Below, in pieces: positions 14,303 through 23,421 of a DNA stretch of 64,000 bases. Location of the stretch: contig NZ_CP024848.1 of the NCBI RefSeq assembly GCF_003352005.1, positions 3,233,001 to 3,297,000 on the forward strand, written 5' to 3'. The notes beneath the pieces were generated by a model. That model saw only the letters and a list, made by a program, of their open reading frames with translations. It was not told where the DNA came from and searched no databases. Origin of the DNA: Oceanobacillus zhaokaii (GTDB lineage: Bacteria; Bacillota; Bacilli; Bacillales; Amphibacillaceae). How positions within the stretch are numbered: the first letter of the stretch is position 1; the number at the start of each line of letters is the position of its first letter. A program made the position numbers and the translations under genes.

Positions 14303-17053
14303 TCACCCTACATTAACCAACCCTGCTGCGACACCATTGATTGTCAGCAACACATCAGTTACCAGATCTTCTGGCGGGTTTTCTGTTTTTCTTAATTTCC
14401 GGATCAAATCCACTTGCAGGAAATTAAGTGGATCGACGTATGGATTGCGAAGATGAACAGACTCTTGTATATTTGGCGAATGGCTAAGTAATGCTTCATT
14501 ACCGGAAATTTGCAGCACTGCCTCTTTTGTTCGTTCGTATTCATCAACAATATCTCCAAATATCCGTTTTGCCACTGCAGAATCCTCGACTAATTCTAAA
14601 TACTCCTTGGCACTAGTCATATCACCTGTAAGCAGGGCCTTTTGCAGATTATTGATTGTTACATGGAAGAATGGCCATTTTTTATACATTGTTTGCAGGA
14701 TTTCCAAATTACCATCTTCCTTCTCAATGAAGGTTTTCAAACCTGTGCCTGCTGCATACCAAGCAGGGATCATATGTCTGGATTGTGTCCAGGCAAATAC
14801 CCAAGGAATAGCACGCAAGTCTTCAAACCGTTGACTGTTTTTCCTGCTCATCGGCCGTGAGCCGATATTTAATGCATCTAATTCTGTTAGTGGTGTTGCC
14901 TGATGGAAATATGTCAGGAAGTCGGGATCGCCAAACACAAGCGATTGATATTTTCTCAAAGCCTTTTCTGACATGGCTTCCATTGCCATTTCCCATTCCG
15001 GTTTTCGCAGTTCTACCTTATCAGGGACACTTGAAGCTCTAGCACTTGACTCAAATAATGCAGAAGCCGCCTGCTCCAGATTTCGATAGGCGATATCTTT
15101 GAGTAAGTATCTGGAAGAAAGCACTTCTCCCTGTTCCGTGATTTTTACGCCATCTCCTAAAGTCTCCACTGGTTGAGAAAGGATACTCGTATTCAATGAA
15201 CCGCCTCCGCGGCCTAATGATCCGCCGCGTCCATGGAAGAATTTCAAATGAATGTCGTTTTGCCTTGCGATGCGATGGATTTCTTTCTGGGCTTTAAATA
15301 ACTCCCAGTTTGCACTTAATGTACCCCCATCTTTGCTCCCATCCGAATAACCAAGCATGATTTCCTGATGCTCATTGCGTGCTGCGAGCTGTTTGCGATA
15401 TATATCTGTTTCAAATAATGCTCGCATGATTTCTGGTCCAGCTTTCAAGTCATCGATTGTTTCCAATAATGGTGCAACATCAAGATCACTTTCCACTGTT
15501 CCATTTGGGTTCAGACGATAGAGTCCCGCTTCTTTAGCAAGTACTAAAACTTCCAGAAGGTCACTTGGAGCCTCCGTCATACTGATTAGATAAACCTCGA
15601 TCGCACGTTTGCCGAATTTTTCATGAGCACGTTTGATCATTCTAAAAACATCCAGCATTTCCTGAGTTGCTTTAGAATATCGATCATTGGAAAGCAGCAA
15701 TGGTCTTGGATCGTTCAAGACTTGAATCAATACCGTTTGTTTCTCTGCTTCTGTAAGAGCGGCATAATCATCTGCAACATGAACGGCGTTTAGAATTTCA
15801 TGGACTGCCGCTTCGTGTTCTCTGCTATGGTTTCGGATATCCAATGTTGCTAAATGGAATCCAAACATCTCGACTTGACGGATTAATTTTCGAATGGATT
15901 TCAACTTCTTAGTTCTTGGTAAATGTGCCTCTGCACTCTCCAGGATCTTTTTAAGGTCATCCGCTAACTGCTCTTTATTATGATAACCACGGGCTGATTT
16001 TCCTATTTCACGCAGGCGTTTTAGAATAACTCTAAATTTACGTCGATAGATCTCCGACTTGATACGCCATCGCTCATCCTCATTTAAATAAGTGTTCTCA
16101 TCAACCTTCACCTGATCGATAAATTGCTGATCAATGGAATTGCGTTCACTCGATTGGCTAAACCGCTTGAATAACTCAACAAGGGACGTTTCATATTTCT
16201 TCAATATCAGTGCCTGCTGCATTTCTAATGTCTTCCAAGTGATTTCTGGTGTCACATACGGATTTCCATCCCTGTCCCCACCAATCCAGGAGCCGAATCG
16301 GATAAAATTCGGTACCTCCCAGTCTTTCTCAGAAATCTGTTCCTCTAACTCCATCTCCAATTCCCAAAATATATCTGGCAATGTATCAAATAATGTATGT
16401 TCGAAATAATAAAGGCCATTTTTCACTTCATCCAACACTTCTGGTTTCTTGTGCCTTAATTCATCGGTATGCCATAAAGCCAAGACCTCATTAAATAAGC
16501 TATCTTTTAAAGATGCTTTTTCCTTTTTTGTGATTAGCGGGTTGTCCAATTTCTGTAAATTTTCAGATATTCGTTTTTGTATTCCTAATACAGTTCGCTT
16601 CGTTGCCTCTGTTGGATGAGCCGTCATGATCAATTCGATCGATAAATCATCTAGCACATTCTGAATCTCATCATCGGTGAGGGAGTATTCACTTACCTTA
16701 CTGACTGCTTTTTCCAGGGAAAAGGATTGACTTGTTCCCTCTTCAAGTAAATACTGGCGTCTGCGTCTGATGCGGTGGTTTTGCTCCGCAACATTAATTA
16801 AGTGAAAATAGATAGAAAAAGCACGAATCACCTGCTGACGCATTGGGACTTTTAAATTGCTGATTTCTTTTTTTAGTGCCATATATGTCTCTTTATCGAA
16901 TTTTTTACGGATACTTTTTGTCATTTCTCGTATTGTTTCGACTTTATCAAATAGCTCTTTACCACCATGGAGGACCAAAATTTCGCCTAAGATGTTTCCA
17001 AGCATATTGACATCGTTCTGCAATAAGCTATTTTTATCGATTGTCTCTAACAT
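14303..17053 (-). CDS. ppc: Phosphoenolpyruvate carboxylase
   Basis: This 916-residue enzyme carboxylates phosphoenolpyruvate to oxaloacetate, refilling the TCA cycle. Visible motifs are TAHPTEA with its catalytic His near residue 147, GGDRDGNP, GYSDGSKDGG, FHGRGGSLGRGGG and RPMSRK. Length and the C-terminal INGVAAGLVNVG are normal for the family. GAAGGAGGGGGAAAA precedes the ATG. It is transcribed alone; a REP-like repeat abuts its 3' end. Confidence 0.97.
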   Translation of the reverse strand: MLETIDKNSLLQNDVNMLGNILGEILVLHGGKELFDKVETIREMTKSIRKKFDKETYMALKKEISNLKVPMRQQVIRAFSIYFHLINVAEQNHRIRRRRQYLLEEGTSQSFSLEKAVSKVSEYSLTDDEIQNVLDDLSIELIMTAHPTEATKRTVLGIQKRISENLQKLDNPLITKKEKASLKDSLFNEVLALWHTDELRHKKPEVLDEVKNGLYYFEHTLFDTLPDIFWELEMELEEQISEKDWEVPNFIRFGSWIGGDRDGNPYVTPEITWKTLEMQQALILKKYETSLVELFKRFSQSSERNSIDQQFIDQVKVDENTYLNEDERWRIKSEIYRRKFRVILKRLREIGKSARGYHNKEQLADDLKKILESAEAHLPRTKKLKSIRKLIRQVEMFGFHLATLDIRNHSREHEAAVHEILNAVHVADDYAALTEAEKQTVLIQVLNDPRPLLLSNDRYSKATQEMLDVFRMIKRAHEKFGKRAIEVYLISMTEAPSDLLEVLVLAKEAGLYRLNPNGTVESDLDVAPLLETIDDLKAGPEIMRALFETDIYRKQLAARNEHQEIMLGYSDGSKDGGTLSANWELFKAQKEIHRIARQNDIHLKFFHGRGGSLGRGGGSLNTSILSQPVETLGDGVKITEQGEVLSSRYLLKDIAYRNLEQAASALFESSARASSVPDKVELRKPEWEMAMEAMSEKALRKYQSLVFGDPDFLTYFHQATPLTELDALNIGSRPMSRKNSQRFEDLRAIPWVFAWTQSRHMIPAWYAAGTGLKTFIEKEDGNLEILQTMYKKWPFFHVTINNLQKALLTGDMTSAKEYLELVEDSAVAKRIFGDIVDEYERTKEAVLQISGNEALLSHSPNIQESVHLRNPYVDPLNFLQVDLIRKLRKTENPPEDLVTDVLLTINGVAAGLVNVG

Positions 17054-17138
17054 TTTTCCCCCTCCTTCGTTATAATATTACAATTATACCATTTATATTA
17101 ATATTTAATAAAGTCTAAATATAAAGGTTCCCGATTTC

Positions 17139-17283
17139 GGGACACAGGGACAGGCACCCTGACCCACATTCTTCAACAATATTGTTTTAATGATTCTCCC
17201 CTGTATCCAAAGAAGGTAAAAAAGACCAAGTGTCCCTAACACTCAGTCTAAGCCATTTTTTGAGACACGGTGCCTGTCCCCTA
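17139..17283. repeat. Composite REP-like element (two facing cores)
   Basis: A left core GGGACACAGGGACAGGCACC (17139-17158) and a right unit (17217-17283: AAAAAAGACCAAGTG hairpin, then ACGGTGCCTGTCCCC) face each other across about 50 nt. That spacer (CAACAATATTGTTTTAATG, then CCCCTGTATCC) recurs in part at 22959-22998. The arrangement is like a two-REP mosaic. Its end includes the stop codon of the neighbouring PAQR gene. Confidence 0.7.
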
Positions 17284-17931
17284 AGGCAATAAATACAGTA
17301 AAACACAAAAATAATGACAAATCGTGCCAATTAATACAAACAAATGCCAGACAAGATGATGATAACGAAAACCTCGCCAAACATAAAAAATTGCACCAAA
17401 CGTATAAAACAATCCACCAACAACTAGTAATACTACTCCATTAGGAGCAAGATTTTCTATAATTTGCCTCCATCCGAGGACAACTATCCAGCCCATTAAT
17501 ACGTAGAGCAATGTAGAGGTATGGAGAAACTTCTTAGTAAAAAAGGCTTTGAAAACAACTCCACCAACCGCTATCCCCCAGACGATACCGAACATCGTCC
17601 AACCAAGTGTTCCTTGAATCACATGGAAAATAAATGGGGTATAGGTTCCAGCAATGAATAAATAAATCGAGGAATGATCGAAAATCTCAAATAAATCCTT
17701 TGCCTTTCCTTGGGGCAGTGCATGAACCAATGTAGAGGAAATATATAGTATGACCATCGTTGTGCCAAAGATCGTAAAACTAACAATATGCCAGGCCGTT
17801 CCGTTCATAGTGGCGGCAACTATTAATACGACTAAGCCTACGATACTGAATAATGCCCCAATTCCATGCGTAACTGCATTTGCAATTTCTTCGCCTTTTG
17901 AAAAAATATGTGTATTTGCCACTTTCATCAT
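17281..17931 (-). CDS. Hemolysin III / PAQR family membrane protein
   Basis: This 216-residue, seven-helix protein has the family's metal-site residues: NAVTHGIGA (His22), FDHSSIYLFIAGTYTPF (Asp/His near 85-86), and HLVWHLFVLIG near the C-terminus. PAQR/hemolysin III proteins (TrhA/YqfA) act in membrane energetics or as putative hydrolases; the cytolysin name is historical. The start is the first of two tandem ATGs. Its stop codon is formed by the edge of a REP-like repeat. Confidence 0.88.
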   Translation of the reverse strand: MMKVANTHIFSKGEEIANAVTHGIGALFSIVGLVVLIVAATMNGTAWHIVSFTIFGTTMVILYISSTLVHALPQGKAKDLFEIFDHSSIYLFIAGTYTPFIFHVIQGTLGWTMFGIVWGIAVGGVVFKAFFTKKFLHTSTLLYVLMGWIVVLGWRQIIENLAPNGVVLLVVGGLFYTFGAIFYVWRGFRYHHLVWHLFVLIGTICHYFCVLLYLLP

Positions 17932-18103
17932 TCCCTAGTTCAAATTTCTGCTCTCGTCGCACTAAAAAAATTTTCAAAACCCGATTGTTTTTAGCACTAA
18001 AGATTTAAAATGCACATTAAACGCGGGCCCACAGAAAAGCTGCGTTGCTTATACTAAGTATAACAGAAGGACAAAGATTGGTAATGGCTACACATTGCAC
18101 AAA

Positions 18104-18129
18104 AAAATATCTCCACGTGGAGATATTTT
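18104..18129 (-). terminator. Terminator of ku
   Basis: The perfect palindrome AAAATATCTCCAC / GTGGAGATATTTT is followed on the minus strand by T7. It lies about 65 bp after the ku stop and before the PAQR gene. Confidence 0.7.
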
Positions 18130-18132
18130 CTT

Positions 18133-18191
18133 TCGACAAATTATTACAAAACTCGGGAAGTGACAGGCAGCATCTAAGCCAGGCACCTCCC
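18133..18191. repeat. REP-like repeat, TCGACAAATT subtype
   Basis: TCGACAAATTATTACAAAAC, then TCGGGAAGTGACAGGCAGC, and a second GCCAGGCACCTCCC at 18178-18191, directly after the ku stop. Related copies are at 13200 and 39380. Confidence 0.5.
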
Positions 18192-18192
18192 T

Positions 18193-19035
18193 TTAAGTCG
18201 CAACCTTCTTCTTCTTCGCTGCAGTCGTTTTCCGTTTTGGCTGACTTGGTTTTGGCTTGTCTTTTTTCGCTCTTTCCAATGATGCTTGGAGGGCATCCAT
18301 TAGGTTTGTAACATTATCTGGTACTGGTTTATCTTTTGCAGTTGCTGTCTGTGCATTGTTTTTCTTTTCTTCAATTAGATCCAGCAATGCGGTACGATAG
18401 TCATCATTATATTTTTCTGGCTCAAATTCTGTTGTCAGTTGCTCAATCAGCATCTTTGCAACATCCAATTCTTTTTTTACCACTTTTACATCTTCAGGAA
18501 TGTTCGGGACATCCTGGACACTTCGCACCTCGTCAGGGTAATGAATGGTCTCCACAACGAGCGTATTTTCATATACCCGGATAACCGCAAGCTGCTCTTT
18601 GGCGCGAATAATCATTTTAGCTATTCCGATTTTACCAGTATCGTTCAGCGCAGTGCGCAGCAATCCATAGGCTTTACTGCCACCTTCATTTGGTGATAAA
18701 TAATAACTTTTTTCAAAATAAATTGGATCAATATCCTCCAATTTAACAAAGTCGACAATTTCTACCGCTTTGTCCTCCTGTTCTTTCCGCAATGCTTCTA
18801 TCTCTTCCTCATCAAGGATAACAAACTTATTTTTAGCATACTCGTAAGCCTTCACAATATCTTCATTCTTTACTTCAGCTTCGCACACAGGACATACTTT
18901 TTCGTATTTTATTGGAGATTGGCATTCCTTATGCAGCTGTCTCAGTTTGACATCTTTATTCTCAGTAGCCGCATGCATTTTCACTGGGATATTTACTAAT
19001 CCAAAGCTGATTGTTCCTTTCCACATCGTATGCAC
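18193..19035 (-). CDS. ku: DNA end-binding protein Ku
   Basis: This protein of about 280 residues forms a homodimeric ring on broken DNA ends and recruits LigD. The start is GTG at 19035 (then HTMWKGTISFGLVNIPVK), because AGGAGG lies 9 bases before it; an upstream ATG at 19074 would translate through the ribosome site. The core shows CPVCEAEV, YAKNKFVILDEEEIEAL and YYLSPNEGG; the C-terminal 40 residues are Lys/Pro-rich and likely disordered. It is divergent from ligD across about 100 bp, and in spore formers such pairs are often forespore-controlled. Confidence 0.95.
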   Translation of the reverse strand: MHTMWKGTISFGLVNIPVKMHAATENKDVKLRQLHKECQSPIKYEKVCPVCEAEVKNEDIVKAYEYAKNKFVILDEEEIEALRKEQEDKAVEIVDFVKLEDIDPIYFEKSYYLSPNEGGSKAYGLLRTALNDTGKIGIAKMIIRAKEQLAVIRVYENTLVVETIHYPDEVRSVQDVPNIPEDVKVVKKELDVAKMLIEQLTTEFEPEKYNDDYRTALLDLIEEKKNNAQTATAKDKPVPDNVTNLMDALQASLERAKKDKPKPSQPKRKTTAAKKKKVAT

Positions 19036-19138
19036 TATAAAACCCCTCCTATATCTTGTAGTTTGTTGCTGCAAAAAATTTCTATTCTACCGGTTATTAT
19101 TTCCGAAATAAGCCACTTTATTAATAGGGGGTGCTTCT

Positions 19139-20935
19139 ATGGAAATCATGAAGCCAGTTATTCGTTCTGAAATTCCACTTGGTGACGAATGGATTTATGA
19201 GATAAAATATGATGGATTCCGCTGCGTTCTTGAGTGGGCTGCAGATGGAACTGTGCTGTTAAAAAGTAGAAATAATCATGATTTAACTGCTAACTTCCCT
19301 GAGATAGAATCATTTTGTTTAGAAATTACTCCTGCTATCAAAGCCTTTTTGCCACTCGTACTTGATGGTGAGCTCGTAATATTGAACCACCCGTATCAGA
19401 CCAACTTTTCTCAGATTCAAAAAAGAGGAAGATTGAAAAATAAAGAGTCTATCCAAAAGGCTGCTCGAATTCGCCCTGCTCAGCTGGTCGTATTTGATCT
19501 GCTGGAATTAAAAGGAAAATCCTACCGCAAGCAAAAATTATCGACTAGGAAAGTTGGATTAGAAAGCCTGTTTCACAGACTAAAGGGCGATCGTCTCCAA
19601 CTGGTTGAGACGTTTCAAAGTCCAGAAGCAATCGAGAAGGCAGCATTTGAATCTAAAGCAGAAGGAATCGTTGCGAAACGGACAACAGGCACTTATATAG
19701 CTGGAAAGCGTCATCATGATTGGTATAAAATTAAAAACTGGCGGCAAATACAAGTATTCCTAACTGCTTATGATATGAAAAACGACTATTTTGACGTTAG
19801 TGTGTTTCAAGAGCAAACTGTAATAGGGATAGGAAAATGCAAACATGGACTGGATGCAGATTCATTCCAAACATTAAAACAGCTATTTTTGACTAACGGC
19901 AAAAAGCAAGGGCAGCTCTACACGCTTCCACCAGCAGTTTGTGCATCGATACACACACTTGATTTATACAAAGAGGAACTGCGGGAACCTGAATTCGCTA
20001 ATCTATTACCTCATATTAAACCAGAGGAATGCACGATTGAGAAATTGCAGCTGGATTTGGCAATGCTTCCTGAAAACATCAATTTAACAAATACGGAAAA
20101 AGAATTATGGCCTGATGTGCAGTTTACAAAGGGAAATCTCCTTACCTATATGCGGGAAGTTTCTCCTTATATGCTCCCTTTCCTTCTGAATCGATTACTA
20201 ACGGTTATTCGGTGCCCAGATGGAGTCGACCAGGAGCATTTCTTCCAAAAACATTTACCAAGTTATGCACCTGAATTTATCACTGCTGTTCCGTCCAAAG
20301 ATGGGAATGCTTTTATTTGCGATCGTTTGGAATCTTTGATTTGGTTTGCGAACCATGGTGCAGTTGAATATCATATCCCCTTTCAATCGGCCCATAGCTC
20401 CGTTCCTTCTGAAATTGCATTTGATCTTGATCCGCCTGACAGGGACCATTTCCATCTCGCAATCCATGCGGCACAGCTCATAAAAACCTTACTGGATGAA
20501 CTTAACCTTACATCCTTCGTAAAAACTTCGGGCAATAAAGGGATCCAGATTCACATTCCAATTCGCGAAGGAAGCATGACTTACGAAGAGACCGCAACGT
20601 TTACGCAAGCAATTGCATTTACGATTGAAAATACTTATTCGGACTATTTTACAACGGAGCGAATGAAAAATAAGCGAAACGGCAGATTGTATATTGACTA
20701 TGTACAGCATGGAAAAGATAAAACACTAATTGCACCTTATTCGCCACGAAAGACAAAGGATGGAACCGTAGCAACCCCTTTATTTTGGGATGAAGTGAAA
20801 GAAGGATTAGATCCGGGGCAATTTACAATAGGCAATGTGATCGAACGGGTAAAACAATATGGATGCCCTTTTGCAGATTATTTTAGTTTTCATTCCAAGC
20901 AGGACATGCGGAAGGTTTTGAAATTAGTGAGGTAG
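19139..20935 (+). CDS. ligD: ATP-dependent DNA ligase LigD (ligase + polymerase)
   Basis: This 598-residue bifunctional non-homologous end-joining enzyme has the ligase domain first: nucleotide-binding Lys23 in EIKYDGFR, DGELVI near 77-82, EGIVAKRT (motif IV) and WYKIKNW (motif V), then the OB fold. From about residue 310 comes the primase-like polymerase domain, with the metal-binding Asp429 and Asp431 in FDLDPPD, TSGNKGIQIHIP, and RLYIDYVQ. There is no phosphoesterase domain, as in Bacillus LigD, where the order is also ligase then polymerase. It is divergent from ku. Confidence 0.96.
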   Translation: MEIMKPVIRSEIPLGDEWIYEIKYDGFRCVLEWAADGTVLLKSRNNHDLTANFPEIESFCLEITPAIKAFLPLVLDGELVILNHPYQTNFSQIQKRGRLKNKESIQKAARIRPAQLVVFDLLELKGKSYRKQKLSTRKVGLESLFHRLKGDRLQLVETFQSPEAIEKAAFESKAEGIVAKRTTGTYIAGKRHHDWYKIKNWRQIQVFLTAYDMKNDYFDVSVFQEQTVIGIGKCKHGLDADSFQTLKQLFLTNGKKQGQLYTLPPAVCASIHTLDLYKEELREPEFANLLPHIKPEECTIEKLQLDLAMLPENINLTNTEKELWPDVQFTKGNLLTYMREVSPYMLPFLLNRLLTVIRCPDGVDQEHFFQKHLPSYAPEFITAVPSKDGNAFICDRLESLIWFANHGAVEYHIPFQSAHSSVPSEIAFDLDPPDRDHFHLAIHAAQLIKTLLDELNLTSFVKTSGNKGIQIHIPIREGSMTYEETATFTQAIAFTIENTYSDYFTTERMKNKRNGRLYIDYVQHGKDKTLIAPYSPRKTKDGTVATPLFWDEVKEGLDPGQFTIGNVIERVKQYGCPFADYFSFHSKQDMRKVLKLVR

Positions 20936-21005
20936 TGATTTCACACTTTTGAAACCCGGATGCTTGTCCACTTGGACCGTTGGCAGTGATTAATGGTATA
21001 TTGTC

Positions 21006-21060
21006 TTTAATCATGAAAAAATCAGAAGCTAAGAAGTTAAAGATTTATTACATGATTAAA
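21006..21060 (+). promoter_or_regulatory. Inverted repeat in universal stress protein leader
   Basis: TTTAATCATG (21006-21015) and CATGATTAAA (21051-21060) are a perfect 10-bp inverted pair. The 3' arm runs into the AAAGGGGA ribosome site, so an RNA hairpin could mask translation initiation. Confidence 0.4.
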
Positions 21061-21074
21061 GGGGATAATGACAA

Positions 21075-21512
21075 ATGACAAATCATTATAAAAATATTCT
21101 AGTAGCTGTAGACGGTTCAAAAGAAGCTGAATATGCATTTCGTAAATCACTTGATGTGGCATATCAACATCCAGGATCAAAATTAAACATCGTTAACATT
21201 ATTGATACACACTTTTTGGGACCTCTTGATAAAGAATTGGCTGAAGAAGTCAAAGAACAAACGGAGCAAACGTTAAATCGCTATAAAGCACGCGCAGCAG
21301 CTTTTCGTGTTGAAAATGTGAATATTATTATTGAATATGGTTCACCCAAAATAATGATTCCAAAAGAGATTGCTGAATTGGTGAAGCCAGACTTAATTAT
21401 TTGTGGTGCTACAGGGCGTACGCCAGTAGAGCGCTACTTAATGGGTTCAGTATCTCAATCAATCGTACGTTCAGCAAAATGCGATGTATTGGTCATCCGT
21501 ACGCCTGCTTAA
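21075..21512 (+). CDS. Universal stress protein, UspA family
   Basis: This 145-residue protein has the Usp ATP-binding fold: VAVDGSKEAEYAF at the N-terminus, DLIICGATGRTPVERYLMGSVSQSIVRSA with the nucleotide-binding G-x2-G-x9-G-S/T pattern near residues 115-135, and a final CDVLVIR strand. It is cytosolic. AAAGGGGATAATGACAA precedes the ATG. The preceding leader holds a perfect inverted repeat. A shared terminator separates it from the convergent DUF2798 gene. Confidence 0.92.
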   Translation: MTNHYKNILVAVDGSKEAEYAFRKSLDVAYQHPGSKLNIVNIIDTHFLGPLDKELAEEVKEQTEQTLNRYKARAAAFRVENVNIIIEYGSPKIMIPKEIAELVKPDLIICGATGRTPVERYLMGSVSQSIVRSAKCDVLVIRTPA

Positions 21513-21522
21513 TAAAAAAATG

Positions 21523-21549
21523 CGCTCAGACTTTTTAAAAGTCTGAGCG
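21523..21549. terminator. Bidirectional terminator, usp / DUF2798
   Basis: CGCTCAGACTTT and AAAGTCTGAGCG form a 12-bp stem with A-rich 5' and T-rich 3' flanks (TTTTCTTT), between two convergent genes. Confidence 0.88.
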
Positions 21550-21555
21550 TTTTCT

Positions 21556-22071
21556 TTAGGCATTTTGTGTATTCGTTTGAATTGCGGCTTTTCTATCTTG
21601 CGCTGCGTGCATTTTAACCATTACAAAACGTGCAAATGGTTGAATAACTACGCTCTCCAAAAATAGGGCGATTACGAAGTTACGAGGCCAGATTTGGATA
21701 AAGTGAGCAAAGATATCATTTGAAAAACCATTTCCAATGATATCCCCAATAAACGTCATTGTAACTGACATACCTAATACAGTGAATAATGTACGAAACA
21801 TAATACGAGCAGCAAATCCGTCAGTTTTTGAAATAAATTTAGATGATAAAAATTCAGCAAAGCGACCGATTGCTACTGGTTCAATAATCATAACGATAAC
21901 CCAAATTATAGGTAACAAGATTAACAAGTCCATTGCAACTTCTTTGTTAAATTCTCCAGCTGCAAGGATGATGTTGATTGATCCCATCATTAATACTGAA
22001 AGTGTTACAATAATTGCGCCGAATAACGCGCCCTCTTTACCGTTCTTTGGTAGTCTGTTTTCTTGATGCAT
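21556..22071 (-). CDS. DUF2798 membrane protein
   Basis: This 171-residue protein has four predicted helices in two similar pairs: helix, then GRFAEFLSSKF and FARFVMVKMH loops. Tandem DUF2798 units show this pattern. Function is unknown; in several bacteria such genes lie beside TetR or drug-related genes, and here a TetR regulator follows upstream on the same strand. The possible drug link is inference. Confidence 0.7.
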   Translation of the reverse strand: MHQENRLPKNGKEGALFGAIIVTLSVLMMGSINIILAAGEFNKEVAMDLLILLPIIWVIVMIIEPVAIGRFAEFLSSKFISKTDGFAARIMFRTLFTVLGMSVTMTFIGDIIGNGFSNDIFAHFIQIWPRNFVIALFLESVVIQPFARFVMVKMHAAQDRKAAIQTNTQNA

Positions 22072-22263
22072 GGTTTGTTTTTTCCCCTTTAAAATTCATA
22101 TTATTTGAGACAGCGCTAAATACATAAGCGAATAAACCGATGAATATGCCAATAATAAATCATGCGGAATAAACGTGAGGCATATCAATAAACTGCAGTA
22201 AATGCAATTTACATTAAAGATGCACTCAGTCTAAAAACGTAACATTAACGGACTCTATTTAAT

Positions 22264-22827
22264 TTATTTATTCACTTCTAATATACTCGGTAATAATGTG
22301 GCAATTGTTTTCAGTGGGGTTGCGGAATTTTGCGTTATACAAAGCATAATTGCGCCCTCAATCGAAGCTGTCAACAACAATGCGATAGCGGAAGCAGATT
22401 CATTCGAATAACCTTCTGTTAAAAGCTTCTCATGGTAAAGGTTTTGAATGTTTTCATATAGAGCACTGCATGCAATGCGGACAGGTTCACTCATCGTGGC
22501 CATTTCACTGACAATACTGCTAAATGTATAGCCAATAATGGTATCGTTTTTTTCAAAGTTAAGAATTAACTTATCAATCATTGAGAGGATGGCGTCCTTA
22601 GTTGATAGATGCCTACTGAAAATAGCTTTAATATCTGTGGTAATGACTTCATTTAAACCGTGTAAACAAGTAATCAATAATTCTTCTTTTCCATTTGGAA
22701 AATGATGATAGAGCGCTCCTTTTGTAACATTACAGGCTTTTAAAATCTCGGTAAGTCCGACACTTTTATATCCCTTTTGTTGAAAAAGAGTCGTTGCAGT
22801 ATCAATTAATAGCGATTTTGTATCCAT
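22264..22827 (-). CDS. TetR/AcrR-family regulator, LmrA/YxaF-like
   Basis: This repressor of about 187 residues has an N-terminal helix-turn-helix: ATTLFQQKGYKSVGLTEILKACNVTKGALYHHFPNGKEELL is the classic LmrA/YxaF pattern. The C-terminal ligand domain is helical. ATG 22827 is chosen because the upstream in-frame extension crosses an operator-like dyad; AGGAG is 13 bases upstream, a rather long gap. It likely controls itself and perhaps DUF2798. Confidence 0.85.
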   Translation of the reverse strand: MDTKSLLIDTATTLFQQKGYKSVGLTEILKACNVTKGALYHHFPNGKEELLITCLHGLNEVITTDIKAIFSRHLSTKDAILSMIDKLILNFEKNDTIIGYTFSSIVSEMATMSEPVRIACSALYENIQNLYHEKLLTEGYSNESASAIALLLTASIEGAIMLCITQNSATPLKTIATLLPSILEVNK

Positions 22828-22858
22828 ATTCGATGTAATTCTCCTAACATACCAACGG

Positions 22859-22881
22859 GTCTGTTTTGTAGTATAACAGAC
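22859..22881 (-). promoter_or_regulatory. Operator-like dyad upstream of tetR gene
   Basis: GTCTGTT and AACAGAC form a perfect 7-bp inverted repeat with a 9-nt spacer, 32 bp before the chosen start. Autoregulation is inferred. Confidence 0.45.
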
Positions 22882-22923
22882 TATCAACTGAAATAAAAGT
22901 TATTAGTTTTTTCAAATTTTATA

Positions 22924-22998
22924 GTGGACAAAGGGACAGGCACCTTGACCCTAACGCATAACAATATTTCGTTTAATGTGTCTTACCCCTGTATCCTG
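22924..22998. repeat. REP-like repeat with spacer
   Basis: GTGGACAAAGGGACAGGCACC TTGACCC (read as two parts), then ACAATATTTCGTTTAATG and ACCCCTGTATCC, matching the left half and spacer of the composite at 17139. Confidence 0.65.
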
Positions 22999-23032
22999 TC
23001 AACTTGAAATAACAATTTTCCATTCCCTTCCG

Positions 23033-23141
23033 TCAATCAATCCGCTGAATAATACTTTTAGATATTCCAGTTATCCTTGATAGCTGTCCCAGTGACTCAC
23101 CCTTCAATGCTTTCAGTTTTGCTAATATATTATGTCTCCCC
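23033..23141 (-). pseudogene. 3' fragment of a second RAYT transposase
   Basis: The minus-strand remains encode about 35 residues ending LSRITGISKSIIQRID and stop. This is nearly the same as the C-terminus of the intact RAYT at 25148 (LSRITGVSKSVIQRID). The rest of the gene is missing. It lies next to a REP-like repeat, as the intact gene does. Confidence 0.85.
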
Positions 23142-23421
23142 TATTTTTCTTACATCGGTATGATTTATGCCACATCCTTGACATAGTTTTTACCATTGAA
23201 TGACAAAAAGGTGTACCAAAGATAGACAGACTGACTGTTTACCACTTAATACCTTCTAGTTGGTCATAGATTAAAAATAATGGTTATTGGAATCAAAATC
23301 AAAATGTTATACTTGTTATAACTAATTTAAAGATTCAGTCTTCCGCAAACAGACCAAATTTTAGAATATCACAGTTAAACTTATATAGTAGATAATTAAT
23401 TCCATAAAGAGGTGGATTTAT

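Noticed and set aside
18193..19074. Longer Ku start at ATG 19074
   Set aside because: The extra residues are encoded by the AGGAGG ribosome site itself; GTG 19035 has ideal spacing and begins at the usual Ku N-terminus.
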